From assembly GCA_017163975.1 (NCBI GenBank), contig JAFFSR010000249.1, positions 4,525,001-4,589,000 on the forward strand: DNA of 64,000 nucleotides. Direction: 5' to 3'. The notes below the pieces were generated by a model. The model searched no databases. It was not told the DNA's origin and saw only the letters and a list, made by a program, of their open reading frames with translations. The position numbers and the translations under genes are program-made. This DNA is from Anastatus disparis. Taxonomy: Eukaryota; Arthropoda; Insecta; Hymenoptera; Eupelmidae. Below, piece after piece: positions 48,402 to 59,262 of the stretch; the stretch's first letter is position 1, and each line of letters starts with the position of its first letter.

Positions 48402-48745
48402 CCTGTTGAAAATAATGACGTCTTTCCAGTACGTCTTTGAAAGATGTCTTTGAAGACGTCTTTGGTCGTGTCTTGGATTGGAACAAAATAAGACGTCATT
48501 TTTTTAATGTTCCGGAAATATAGTAACCAAATTACGTCTTTTTTATAAGTAAAATAATTTCAAAGACGTATTTTTCCAATAAATACTCATAGTAGAAGAC
48601 GTAAATTTTCAAAAAAAAAATTATTTTTTTAAAACGAATGATGTCTTCCCTGTTGAAAATAATGACGTCCTTCTATGACGTCTTTGAAGACGTCTTTGGT
48701 CGTGTTTTAGATTGGAACCAAAAAAGACGTCATTTTTCCAATGTT
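48402..48745. repeat. GACGTC-rich duplication, offset 248 bp
   Basis: CCCTGTTGAAAATAATGACG at 48402 recurs at 48650, each followed by repeated GACGTCTTTG motifs and GGTCGTGT. The motif AGACGT appears about ten times in 340 bp. It is non-coding and marks the end of the Helitron remnant. Confidence 0.7.
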
Positions 48746-48789
48746 TAGAAAAGTCCAAAACCAGTTATATTTTGTCAACGACGGCTTCA

Positions 48790-49760
48790 GAACTGTTCAA
48801 GGTACACTGCAGCTTTCGATGCACTTTGTGACCTGCATGAAAGCAGCTATCCACAGGGGAATGAAACTCATGTCTCTTCTCGAGGTCGCCTACATAAAAT
48901 TGTCCTTCCAAAGTTTTCTGGAAAGCAGGAAGAATGGGAATCGCTTAGAGACCTGTTTTTGTGCCTCATTGCAGAAGATAAATCTCTTTCTGAGGTACAA
49001 AAGCTCCACTATCTAAAAGCATCAGTGGATGGAATAGCTAAGGGTGCAATATCACACTTACCCGTCACGGCATCCAATTACGCAGTTGCTTGGCAAACTT
49101 CGATCAAGAGATTTGATAACACCCAATTATTAGTGACCAATAATCTCAATGCTCTTATGAACCTTCCGAAACTTGAGAAAGAAAATTCCTACAGACACCA
49201 ATCGATCGTGGATATTATCAAAGCCAAAAGAGAGGCCCTTTGTAATATTGGACGCTCCATAGAAGATTGAGATGGTGTATTCATTCATTTTCGCATGAGT
49301 GCTTTCGACTTCGCTACCCAAAAGGACTGGGGAAACTCATTAGGAGGCAGCCACCAGCTCTCTACGTTCTTAGATCTTTCCCAATTCATTTAGGGTTGTA
49401 TTCAAGCACTCAAGAGTAGCGAGTTACGCGGCGCTGTCAACTTCGCTGCCGGAACTACTCAATCATCTGAAAAAAGCAGACATGCATATGGAGGTCGCAG
49501 TTATCGATCCTTCACGACCTCCACAACCACGATTCAGTGTCCTTCATGTAAACAAAATCATCCGTTGGGAAAATGCCTGGATTTCGTCCAACTCAGTGCC
49601 GCCCAGCGTATGGAGACAACAGCGCGTCTCAGTGTCTGCAATAATTGTCTTCGGAATGGTCAATTTGTGAGAGAGTGTCCATCAACTTATTCATGCAGAA
49701 AGTGTCAAATACGCCATCAAACATTGCTGCATGATGCTGTCTAATATAAGCGTTCAGCTC
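48790..49760 (+). pseudogene. BEL/Pao gag, dead
   Basis: The frame reads LHKIVLPKFSGKQEEWESL (the BEL gag signature with a tryptophan after the LPxFxG block), LSEVQKLHYLKASVDGIAKG and SIVDIIKAKREALCNIG, then a TGA at 49268. Zinc-binding cysteines follow (CPSCKQNHPLGKC, CNNCLRNGQFVREC, CRKC). This is the structural protein region of a BEL/Pao LTR retrotransposon. It begins within or just after the GACGTC repeat, so the 5' LTR is missing. Confidence 0.8.
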
Positions 49761-49899
49761 AAACACAGTTGAACGAAAAGTTCCATAAAAAAGAACTCGT
49801 CTTTTAACGGGTCAACGATATGAATTAGAAGACAGTACTCATGCCCACAGCAAATGACAAATACTTTTGGCCACCGCCCTTGTCCTATTACTATCTTCT

Positions 49900-50717
49900 G
49901 AGGACTGACAGTTAGTGATCCGTAGTCTAATTGACCAGGGTTTGGAGGCCAGTTTTATCGAAGCTGAAACGGTACAACGTCTTGGAGTCCATTCCCAAGA
50001 TGTAAACCTTTCATTACACGCGGTTGGGGCACATCAAGCTGTTGCTATTAAACGAAAAGCTGTGATCTCGGTACCTACAAGGAAAGGGCCAATGGCCGCA
50101 AGTTTCTACGTTCTCACCCGCCTTGGTATAGAAACTCCTGGAATAAATCTAAAAATTACCATTGGCCCCATCTTAAGAATGTGAAGCTTGCCGATCTAGA
50201 CTACAGACGGCCAGGAAAGATGTCCTTACTCATAGGTGCTGATCTTTATAGAGACATTATCCTTCCTGGTGTCTAAATTGGTCCTCCTGGCACCCCAATA
50301 GCACAACGAACATGCTTAGGATGGATTGTATCAGGAACAGTGGAAAATTTTCACTCATTAAGTTCCATTTTAGAGGGGCTGACTACTATTGCTCAAATAT
50401 CACACATCGGTGATAAATCTGGAGATTCATTAAGAAGGTTTTGGAAACTTGAAGAGGTCGGGCATGAACCTTAATTGTCACAAGATGATCAGATCTATGA
50501 AAATTTATTCATCAAAGGATGTTGAAGGAATGCTACCAGTAGATACATTGTACGCATTCCTCTCAAACCAGGACTTATTCATTGCCTGAATCATAATTAA
50601 CAAGCAGCCAACTAACACATGGAACGCCATGAACATTCCGTATTAAAGAAATCTTGACTTCAAGAAGAATATGAGCCCTTTCTTCTTGATTATGAGCAAG
50701 CTGATCATATGAAAAAA
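49900..50717 (+). pseudogene. BEL/Pao pol N-terminal part, dead
   Basis: The frame continues with RSLIDQGLEASFIEAETVQR, the aspartyl-protease-like block of BEL elements, in which the usual LLDSGS is changed to LIDQGL. Then come LADLDYRRPGKMSLLIGADL, PIAQRTCLGWIVSG, LRRFWKLEEVG and EPFLLDYEQADHM. Stops and frameshifts are frequent. Reverse transcriptase and RNase H, which should follow, are absent: the region is cut by a palindrome at 50718 and by AT-rich repeats. Confidence 0.8.
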
Positions 50718-51046
50718 CCAAGCGTTAAAAAAAATAATGAAAAAAATACGTGAGGGAAAAAATTAAGACTTGAGAAAAAATAAAAAAAAATAAATATTTT
50801 GGGAAATAAAAAAAAATACATTTAAAATAAAATACACGCCCAAAAACGCAAGGCTACAGCGAAGCTCTCTTTTTTTCTTCTTCTAATTGTGAAGAGAACT
50901 CCGCTGTAGCCTTGCGTTTTTGGGCGTGTATTTTATTTTAAATGTATTTTTTTTTAATTCCCAAAATATTTATTTTTTTAATTTTTTCTCAAGTCTTAAT
51001 TTTTTTTCCTCATGTATTTTTTTCATTATTTTTTTTAACGCTTGGT
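50718..51046. mobile_element. Palindromic MITE, ACCAAGCGTTAAAA ends
   Basis: A 329-bp near-perfect palindrome with arms of ~150 bp (ACGCCCAAAAACGCAAGGCT near the middle) and a short CT-rich loop at ~50868-50900. It lies inside the BEL/Pao element. Confidence 0.85.
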
Positions 51047-51185
51047 TCCTACGCTTCTTTCAGGCATCCCTAGACGGCACTGTTGTTTTTTTATGTCCTT
51101 CAAGTAGTAAAAATGTTAAAATAATTTGAATACTGTAATTTTTGCATGATAAGATTTATTAACTAGTTTTACCCATATAGAAATA

Positions 51186-51500
51186 ATTTCTGTGAATAAC
51201 TGTAAATAATAGTAAATAATTGTAAATAACTATTAAAAAATGTCAGAATTGAGACATAAATAATAGTTATTTACAGTTATTTACTATTATTTATAGTTAT
51301 TTATAGTTACTTACAGTTATTTACTTTTATTTACAATTATTTGCAATTATTTACAATTATTTACAGTTTTTTTATAGTTATTTACAATTATTCATAATTA
51401 TTTACAGTTATTTACATTTTTAAAAATTTTTTGAATTAGTGAATAATTTAATGTTATTAATAATTATTTACGATTATTAATTGTTATTTACAATTATTTC
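51186..51500. repeat. 10-bp minisatellite AGTTATTTAC
   Basis: About 20 units of AGTTATTTAC and variants (AATTATTTAC, TATTATTTAT) run from 51254; a short block in the reverse orientation (GTAAATAATAGTAAATAATT) lies at 51190-51232. The two orientations meet around 51245, so the array can fold back on itself. Confidence 0.85.
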
Positions 51501-51504
51501 CAAA

Positions 51505-51880
51505 AACTTTTTCCATTCGGGTATGTACAAAGTTTTAACATACAATAATAGAATTATTCATAAATTTGTATGTTCATCAGAAGTACATTCAGTGATTTGT
51601 GCACTACTATTCTCATTTTTATATTGTACCAAAGTAATTATTGGTTGATGGTAACTAAATTATGGTACAAATGTTTTCAATTCTATTTATTGCAACGGAT
51701 ATTCAAGAGAAAGAGATAGAAAGCGATGACTGATATAAGTGAGAGAGAGACAGAAGGCCACGCACACTGAGTTAGGGAGAGGTGGGGATGGAAGGCAGTG
51801 TATACATACTGGCACGATATGTATGCCGCAACTGCCACTCTGTATACCTATATATATGGTGTAACGCTTTTAAAATCTGA
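51505..51880. other. Gene-free stretch in the BEL remnant
   Basis: AT-rich sequence, then a GA-rich patch (51700-51790). No coding sequence recognised. Confidence 0.5.
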
Positions 51881-52445
51881 CGCTTAGCAAAGAAGTCCCA
51901 TCTTGCTCAACTAATAATTGATTGGGCTCATCGAACAGCTCTTCATGTCGGTGTGATACTCACTTAATCCGATCAAGAAAAGGATACATCGCGATATTTG
52001 TGTGCTTCTGTACAAAGGCGGTCCATTTGGAAGTTGTTGGAGACCTCATCACGGATACGTTTCTCCAAGCATTCCATCGTTTTCGCAGTCGATGAGGCAC
52101 TTCACATGAGATATGGAGTGACAACGCCTCAACCTTTCACGGTGCTGACGCTAAACTCTGTTCCATGCTGCGTGAAGTGAAAATCAAGTGGGACGCTGTG
52201 GCTGGATCATTGGCGGATATGGGCATCAAATCGAATTTTATACCACCTGCAGCTCCTCACTTCGGAGGACTATGGGAGGCCGTAGTCAAGTCTGCAAAAT
52301 CACATCTAAAACGAGTGATAGAAACTCGGTTATTGACCTTCGAGAAGCTGAGTACTTTTCTTGCGCAGATTGAATTCTACATGAATTTCAAACTTCTGAC
52401 TATTTCTACAGGAAATCTTGACGATCTCGAGGCTCTGTCCCCTTA
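51881..52445 (+). pseudogene. BEL/Pao integrase, dead
   Basis: Read in one main frame: SHLAQLIIDWAH, KAVHLEVVGDLITDTFLQAF, EIWSDNASTFHGA and NFIPPAAPHFGGLWEAVVKS, then AKSHLKRVIETRLLTFEKL and DDLEALSP. The aspartates of VGDL and WSDN and the glutamate of GLWEAV are the DDE catalytic residues. An in-frame stop occurs near 52095, and the RHxxTRRG segment is degraded. This is the 3' part of the element whose gag starts at 48790. It ends at 52445 against a fragment of a TTAA MITE. Confidence 0.85.
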
Positions 52446-52459
52446 GCATCTTGTCACAA

Positions 52460-52543
52460 TTTTTAATTTTTATCAATAATAACTAGTTTTTCCAAAAATT
52501 AACATTTTTTAATTAAAAAAAGGTAGAGAGATCCAACGTCCTC
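52460..52543. mobile_element. TTAA MITE family B, half copy
   Basis: Right half of the family B element, with TAACTAGTTTTTCCAAAAA and the end ACGTCCTC followed by TTAA (52544-52547). The left half is missing. Confidence 0.55.
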
Positions 52544-52559
52544 TTAAGCTACTTTTACT

Positions 52560-54050
52560 GTAAAAATTCAATAACAAATATCATGAATTATCAGTTTGAA
52601 GTGGATCGTGTCTTATCTCTTGGACTGTTCACATTATTCAATATGTAGAATTATTTCTTGACTAAAAATTAAATTAATTATTCCTTAAAGTGTTATTGTA
52701 TCTTGGGATAGATTAGGTTTAAATCATGAAAGAAATAAAGCAAAAATAATTTTCCAAATCTTTTCAGTCGAATAAACAAAGGATATCTTAGTTACCAATC
52801 ATAATTTTCAAGAGATTCAATGGCATTAATTTTTTTTATAATAAAAAATACCTGATCCATTCTCAATGTTATAAGAAAAGAATTTTACATATAATTACCT
52901 GTCACCATGTGTTATTGGAAATAATAGTAGTATGATATAACTTTAAACTATAAAATGAACAAAAATTTTTTTAAATACAGCATTTAAGTATATTTTTTAT
53001 GTGCTACGATTGCACATGCTTTGTTAAAAAAATTGCAAGGTTTGGTTCACTCTAAATCTTTGAGGAAAAATTTTTTACAAATATCTTAATATTTGTAAAG
53101 TATACAACTATTTCTATGAATGTTTGCGAAGAGATATCTGCAACCGATGAGTACAAATTTACATTGAAATGAGTAAATGTAGCTAAAAATCACATTTTTC
53201 ATTATTTTTAATTACGTTTTAATTTTTTCTACATGATCGCCCAAAATGGCCATTCTGAAATTTGTAGGCTATATTTATACATATATTACTTACATCGATG
53301 ATTTTCTTGGACATGGGATCATGGTTCAAAACCTTGAGAAGTGGTATTTCCATGCTATAAGTGACTTAAGCTCAGCAAATGGCTACATAAGCACTTTCAA
53401 ATTAATTTTCTCTTAAAATTTAGAATATTTTGAAGAAAAAAGTTTTTAAGTAATAAATTCCTAAAACGCAATCCAACTGAGTAATTTAAGAGCAGGTCGT
53501 ATATTCTCATCCTTTTCTATCCAAAAAACTCATTTTTCTGCAAAACCTAATAATTGTAGCAAAAATCAGAAGAAAGACCCATCTCGTATAATAAAAAGCA
53601 ATATTTTCTTCTAAGAGAAACAATTATTTTGATCGCTTCATTTTTAAGAAAACTTTGAAAAACTTGTCCATCCTAAACTCTATTTTTTAAGTTTTTCAAG
53701 GATTTCTTCAAAACAAATTGATAAAAATAATTTTTCCTCATTAAAAGAAATATTGTTTTTCATGATACAAGATGAGGTCATCTCCTTATTTTTTGTTACA
53801 ATTATTAGTTTTTGTAAAAAATCAATTCTTTGATTAGAAAAGGACAGATACACTCGACCTCCTCTTAAGCTTGAAATTAGTCAAAAATGTCAATAATATG
53901 GTTTTTGCCCAACTTTGAAGCTTTGATGCTCTAAAAATGTGTATTAATGGAATTTAAAAAAATTCTAAGTGGTTCATAATATGGAGGAGAACGATTTTAC
54001 CAATTTTTAGCAAAAAATAATTTTTCATCCTTCGATTTGACACAGAATTT
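52560..54050. repeat. Dispersed repeat module, copy 2
   Basis: Same-orientation relative of 11620-12725, with the family B MITE 53490-53864 inserted at its TTAA. It runs into a G-run module at 54070. Confidence 0.75.
53490..53864. mobile_element. TTAA MITE family B, copy 3
   Basis: A 375-bp copy flanked by TTAA at 53486-53489 and 53865-53868. Its end is GAGCAGGTCGTAT on the left and GAGGAGGTCGAGT on the right (reversed). The related sequence at 12540-12550 shows a single TTAA and no insert. Confidence 0.85.
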
Positions 54051-54069
54051 TTTACTTTTCGCTGAGTTT

Positions 54070-54420
54070 TTCGCGGGGGGGGGGGTGGTCCTCGGATCTG
54101 TAACATATTTTAGTATGTTGTTTAATCATTTAAAATAAGTATACAGTGGAAATTTCAGCCCTCTAGTGACCCTAGAACCGGAGATATAAGCCCAAAATGG
54201 TCAAAAATAGCCTTTTTAGTCGATTTTTAAACTGTCATAACTTGTCACCCAGTAAACTAATTTTAATCCACAACCTTTGATTTTTTTTGTATTTTCGCCA
54301 AGTATTCATAAATTTTTTTCAGATTATTAATAACTTATCTTCTTCTCACGGAAGAATTAAGTAAACTAAAATAATCAAGAACTATCAATATTCAAGCTGC
54401 TGCCAAAGGCAATATTTAAA
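54070..54420. repeat. Dispersed G-run repeat module, copy B
   Basis: Aligns with 20440-20790, including the G-run (54075-54085), TTTTAGTATGTTGTTT, CCGGAGATATAAGCCC and CTTCTCACGGAAGAATTAA. Confidence 0.7.
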
Positions 54421-54429
54421 GAGTTATAT

Positions 54430-55095
54430 TGAATGGTTTTCATAAAATAGAAAAAAAATTAAAAATAAAAATTTTGTAAAAAATTTTAAAAATGGTATTA
54501 AAAGTGCGCTAAGAAAATCAGTTCCCAAAAGTTTTTCTTCTTTTGGCAGTCGAAAATAAGTTCCATACAAATTTTTAAGTAAATTCTACGAGTAGTTTGA
54601 ATAAAATACAAAAAAAAAATGAAAAATCGAAATTTTTTTCAAATTACTAAAATGGCTATAAAATTAAAACTGCGCTAAGAAAACCAATTCTCAATAGCTT
54701 CAGCACCAGAAAAATTGAATTGTATGGAAAATTTGAAGTAAATCCATCGAGTAGTTTTTAAGATTTTATTGGCTTAATAAATAGAAACATTTTTTTCAAA
54801 AATTTCAAATTGCTCTAAAATTAAAACTAAGCTAAGAAAATCAGTTTTTTAAAATTCATTTTATTTGGGCAATCACAAATAATTTTCGTACAAATTTTGA
54901 AACAAATTTATCGAGTAGTAAACAAAAAAAAACCAAAAAAATGAAAAATTGAATTTTTTTTTTTGTTTTTAAACAACTCTAAAATGAAAACTACGCTAGA
55001 ATAACCAATTATCAATAGCTTCCCAGCAAGTTAGTCAAAAAACTAATTTCCATGCAAAATTAGAAGCAAATCCATTGTGTAGTTCTCGAGATACA
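54430..55095. repeat. ~160-bp satellite, third locus
   Basis: Four units spaced ~160-164 bp with GCGCTAAGAAAA-type cores near 54506, 54671, 54828 and 54990. Same family as 31440-31761 and 37719-38095. Confidence 0.75.
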
Positions 55096-55276
55096 ATTTT
55101 CTAACTGAAATCATACATCCACACACACACACGCACACACACACACACACATACATACATACAGATATTTTCTGGAAACCACTTTTTTCGACTCACCAAG
55201 TTCAAATATGTACAAATTAATAAAAAAATAGAAAAAAATTTTTTTTATTGATACAATGCTTTCTCTATGAGAAAGC
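55096..55276. repeat. CA microsatellite and satellite tail, copy 2
   Basis: A CACACA tract (55117-55150) with ACATACATACATA, then TTTTCTGGAAACCACTTTTT through ATGAGAAAGCAAAAA, which matches 38490-38612. Confidence 0.75.
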
Positions 55277-56240
55277 AAAAATCAAAAGTAACGTGACGAG
55301 TTTTCATCTAGGCCTGATCTTATGCCTGATCTTGTGTTAATTTTAGTATGGCTGTCTGCGTCGAATAATGTTTCCTGAAACCAGTCTGCATCGGATTAAG
55401 CAACTTATTTGTAGCAATATACTCCTGCAATTAGTCGTGAGCAATATTCTCAAGTACCTTCGAAAGAAAATACAGAATCGCAATAGGCCTAAAATCCTTA
55501 AGCGATTTAGGTGTAGAGCACTTTTTCAAAGGAACAATGCGTGCCTGCTTCCAAAGGTCAGGGAAGACCCCCGCGCAAAAGAGGAGTTGAACAAAGTCAC
55601 AAAATGTTCTCTATTAAACGGTAAAGTCTTAAATATCACGCCTTGCGGAATGCCATCCTCACTGCACGCCTGGGATGAGAAATGAGAAATCGCGATAACA
55701 ACATCATTTATATCAATTTGTTTAAAAGTAAAACCATTTTCACTACATTCAGAAAGAAATTTCTCGTGACGCCCACCATCATCACCATGCGGAGAAACCG
55801 ACACCCCGGCAAAGTGCGCATTAGGCTCATCAGGAGTAAATCTATTCAAGTCCCCTCGAGGTTCGGATAGAAGTCCCAGGTCTTTTAACTCCTTCCAGAC
55901 ATTACCTTTCGCAAGAGCTTCGAACAGTCTATTGTGATAGTATGTAGTTATTGTAGTTTCAGTCTGTTTGTCCGCCGTTTTTCGTAAATGCAAAAATCCA
56001 GCAAGATATTGCATATCATTTGTCCGTTTATATCTTCGATAAAGAGCATCTCTCTTGCGTTGCATCTGCGACAATTCTTTATTTAACCACGGAGGTTTAT
56101 CATTTGTATATTTGAGTGTCTTCACTGGTGCTACATTTTCTATAATATCAGTTAAATTGTCTCAAATGCAGCCAAGTGCAGACTCGGAGTCAACTATACC
56201 CTCTGTAAGTGGTGTCCAATCATAGCCAACCAATACAATT
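55277..56240 (-). pseudogene. Non-LTR retrotransposon RT, dead (LINE 3)
   Basis: Reading right to left: YDWTPLTEGIVDSESALGC, then the long open segment 56125-55526 with KPPWLNKELSQMQRKRDALY, SQACSEDGIPQGVIF and FNSSFARG, then RIVPLKKCSTPKSLKDFRPI, ILYFLSKVLE and MQTGFRKHYSTQTAILKLTQ. This is the linker between endonuclease and reverse transcriptase plus the first RT motifs of a jockey/CR1-like LINE. The catalytic centre is missing (3' part lost at 55277), and two TAG/TAA stops lie near 55310-55430. It abuts the leader of the gypsy element. Confidence 0.85.
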
Positions 56241-56688
56241 TTGCAAATAAAAATTTCCACAAAAATTTTTTTTTCCCTTCTAGGTAAAATAAGAGTAAAA
56301 GTAAAAGACGGTAATCTCTAAAGTAACATAACTTATATACATATACATATATTTATCTATACATACCTATTTATATTGGCACTCGACAGAGACATTAGCG
56401 TAGAAACCCCTTTTTACATCCCCAAACTTAAAATAAGTAACGTTTTACTTATTTTACCCTATCGTGGAACTTCTATTGCTTACGTGTGCTTTCGTCAGCG
56501 CGGTTTACGTTTGCGAAAATTTTTCTTTTCTTTTTGGCGCCTAAATAGTGATAGCTGCCCTTGTTTGAATTCAGAAGTAGATTCTGTCGTGGTAGAGATT
56601 TTTATTAATCCGTTAAAGTATTGTAAAGAAGATTTTCGTACTTGTTTGGAGAGACCGTAGATCGTTGCAAGGCAACTAGCGGATCAAG
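56241..56688 (+). other. Leader region of the gypsy element
   Basis: About 450 bp between the LINE fragment and gag. A possible LTR end or primer-binding region might lie at TTTTGGCGCCTAAATAG (56533), but no second LTR copy is present in the window to prove it. Confidence 0.35.
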
Positions 56689-59262
56689 ATGTCGGACCAC
56701 AAGACAAACATGGATAAACTGAAGAAAAACAAGGAAATTAAGGAATTAGCAAGAACTATTAAGCGACTAGACCCACGAAAAGTTCAAAATAGATCAAAAG
56801 AAAGAAACTTAAATTCACAAGGTCCAGTGTTAGCTATACGAGATAGATTATTAAGGGCATATACCATGGATACTGAACCAGATAAGTATGTTCCGTGGTA
56901 TCCAACCGATGAGATAGCAGACGATATGGATCAAGTATCAACGGAAGCCGGAGACCAACAGGAAGTACCAGAAATTATAGCGACAGAAACAGACACCACA
57001 GATAAGGATACGGATGTAGAGAAGGATAAGGCACCACCTTCTATAGAAGACACTTTAAAATCACAAATAACGACAATAGTAACTAGAACTTATCCTTCTA
57101 CAATTTAACCAATAGAACAGCGAAGTTCATTACCCGAGGTAACAGGATTGCCTATCTGGAGTAATATGGTATTACCACCTCTAGGACCCCAAAGAAAAAG
57201 GATATCCGTACTTCTTTCTCTGGAAATTGAAGAAATATTAAAGAGAAACTTAGACTGCCGAGATGGCGAAGAAGTGCAGATAATCCGAAACCTACGGCTA
57301 GTAAAACCTCCACTAGGTTCAGAGCCAATAATCGTAGCATCTCCATATTCTACCGTAGTGGTAATGGAAAGATGAGTAGAAGAAACTACAAGTATAATCA
57401 ATAATCTAGGAAATGTGAAAATAACCGAAATTAATAACTCCAAAGATCTTCTGAATAGTTCTGATAGTGGAATTAGTATCTCTGAAGTCTCTAGTAGTGA
57501 TGATGATATGGGAAATAACCAAGTCGTCAGCAAAACCTATCAAAATATCATTCATACTTTAACAGGAGGAAGAAAACATAAAGAAACTAAGAGCAATAAA
57601 ACTTTACTAACAAATCCATACCTAGAGGTGCCGAACGATCAAAGTCTGAGACAACGCTCTATATCTAAAGTGAGAAAGCCAACCAGAATTGAAAAATTGA
57701 ATTTCTCTCCAGCTGAAAATCAGTCGTCAAGAGCCAGTGATGAAAGAAGTAATAAGAAGAATATACTCACAGAAGAAAATAAAAGAAAATCTAAGAAGGA
57801 TAAGAAAAAGAGACAAAATAAAAAGAATAAGGAGCCGTTCAGAGGTAAAAAGGACGGCCGAAAACATAGAAAAGGAGAATCAGACGAGGAGGAATCCTTT
57901 AGCGAAGATGATAGTAGCGATGAGGATACGTATAGTAGTGATAGTGAGAAAGTGTTACCTAGTCAAAGGTCAAAAGGTCATCGCAGAAGATCTAATAGAA
58001 GGCGAAAGTCCAAAGAGGTAACAAGGGTTATGAAAGCCCTACGAACTTAGAACCTGCAATTCTCTGGTGATTGTAAAGAAGGACCAAAACACTTTCTAAC
58101 ACAATTAGACGATTTTAAAAAGATCAATCACTACAGAGGAAAAGACATCATCAAAGCCCTATCTGGAGTGCTGACTAGCGCAGCAAACGTTTGGTTTCTC
58201 ACCAGAAAAGAGGAAATATCATCCTGATCACACTTTAAAAAAGCTTTCCGGCATCAATTCATTGGTGAATTATATAGGGAAGATCTGATAGATAAATTAA
58301 GACAGAGAACTCAATCTAAGGATGAAAGGATATCCAATTATTTATCGTGTCTCAGATACATCATTAAACACTTTAGATCTCCTCCAACATCAATAGAATT
58401 AGTGGATATGGTATTCAAAAATTTGTAACCAGAATATAGAAGAGCGATGGTGGATAAAAAAATCAATTCGTTAGATGATATTGAAAGGTATGGTCGACGC
58501 TGGGAACGTCAAAAGGATTTAGACAGCCGATACGTACCACCACCTCCAAAAAATAAGATGAGATTACCAATAGCTGGTTATGCTGGTAGTAATACCAAAG
58601 TTAGAATAGCAGCAGTCTGAGAAGTATTATCCGAAAATAGTAAGACCCAAAATAGCGGAAAAAGCAACAAAAGAAGAAGGAATAAAAGAAACAAAAAGAG
58701 TGATCAGAATGAGGTAGCGGCAACCAGTAAGAAAGAGGAAAATGAAATTATAGCGGCGGTTGTAGATGTCAAGAAAGAAAGAGTAGAAGAAAATAAAAAC
58801 GATAATCATGAGACAACAGGAAAAACAAACAACAATCATGGAGAACAAGCACCACAGAATAATAATTACGATAGGAGGCCAAATTACGGAAATCAAGGTA
58901 GAGTTAGATGGAATCCACCCAGAAATGGCGGTTATAACGGATCCCAGGGTTCAAGACATCGACCACCATCTGGGCAAAATGCATCTAATTACGATAGATC
59001 TAATAGTTGTTACCACTGCCGTCAGGATGGACATATAATGCATGAATGTCCAACAATCACCTGCTATTGTTGTAAAGCACTTGGACACAGTGCTGATTAT
59101 TGTCCTAGTAGACCTAGTAGAAACAACCAGAGTCAGATCTACTGTCAAGTCTGTAATGCCCCAAACGTGAAATTTCAAACTTGTGTAACTTGTGTACCAT
59201 TACGACAAACCTGGGAAAACGGATCAGCAGGGGGACTGCCTCGTCCCATACCCCCCTCATGA
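56689..59262 (+). pseudogene. Ty3/gypsy gag, dead
   Basis: A single frame of 858 codons starts MSDHKTNMDKLKKNKE. It shows an N-terminal helical stretch with a SAP-like piece (SQGPVLAIRDRLLRAY, residues ~43-58) and an acidic serine/lysine-rich middle. A capsid-like domain from residue ~455 has FLTQLDDFKK, KALSGVLTSAANVWFL, FRHQFIGELYREDLIDKL and PEYRRAMV. Two CCHC zinc knuckles follow (CYHCRQDGHIMHEC at 774, CYCCKALGHSADYC at 792). Gag builds the virus-like particle and packages RNA. Six in-frame stops (57106 TAA, 57373 TGA, 58048 TAG, 58225 TGA, 58426 TAA, 58618 TGA) interrupt it, but there is no frameshift. Confidence 0.9.

Noticed and set aside
55368..55870. Plus-strand frames at 55368-55685 and 55682-55870
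   Set aside because: They are antisense shadows of the minus-strand LINE 3 coding sequence.
56533..56550. TGGCGCC motif as gypsy primer-binding site
   Set aside because: Only seven bases match a lysine-tRNA-type site, and no LTR pair is available in the window to confirm the position.
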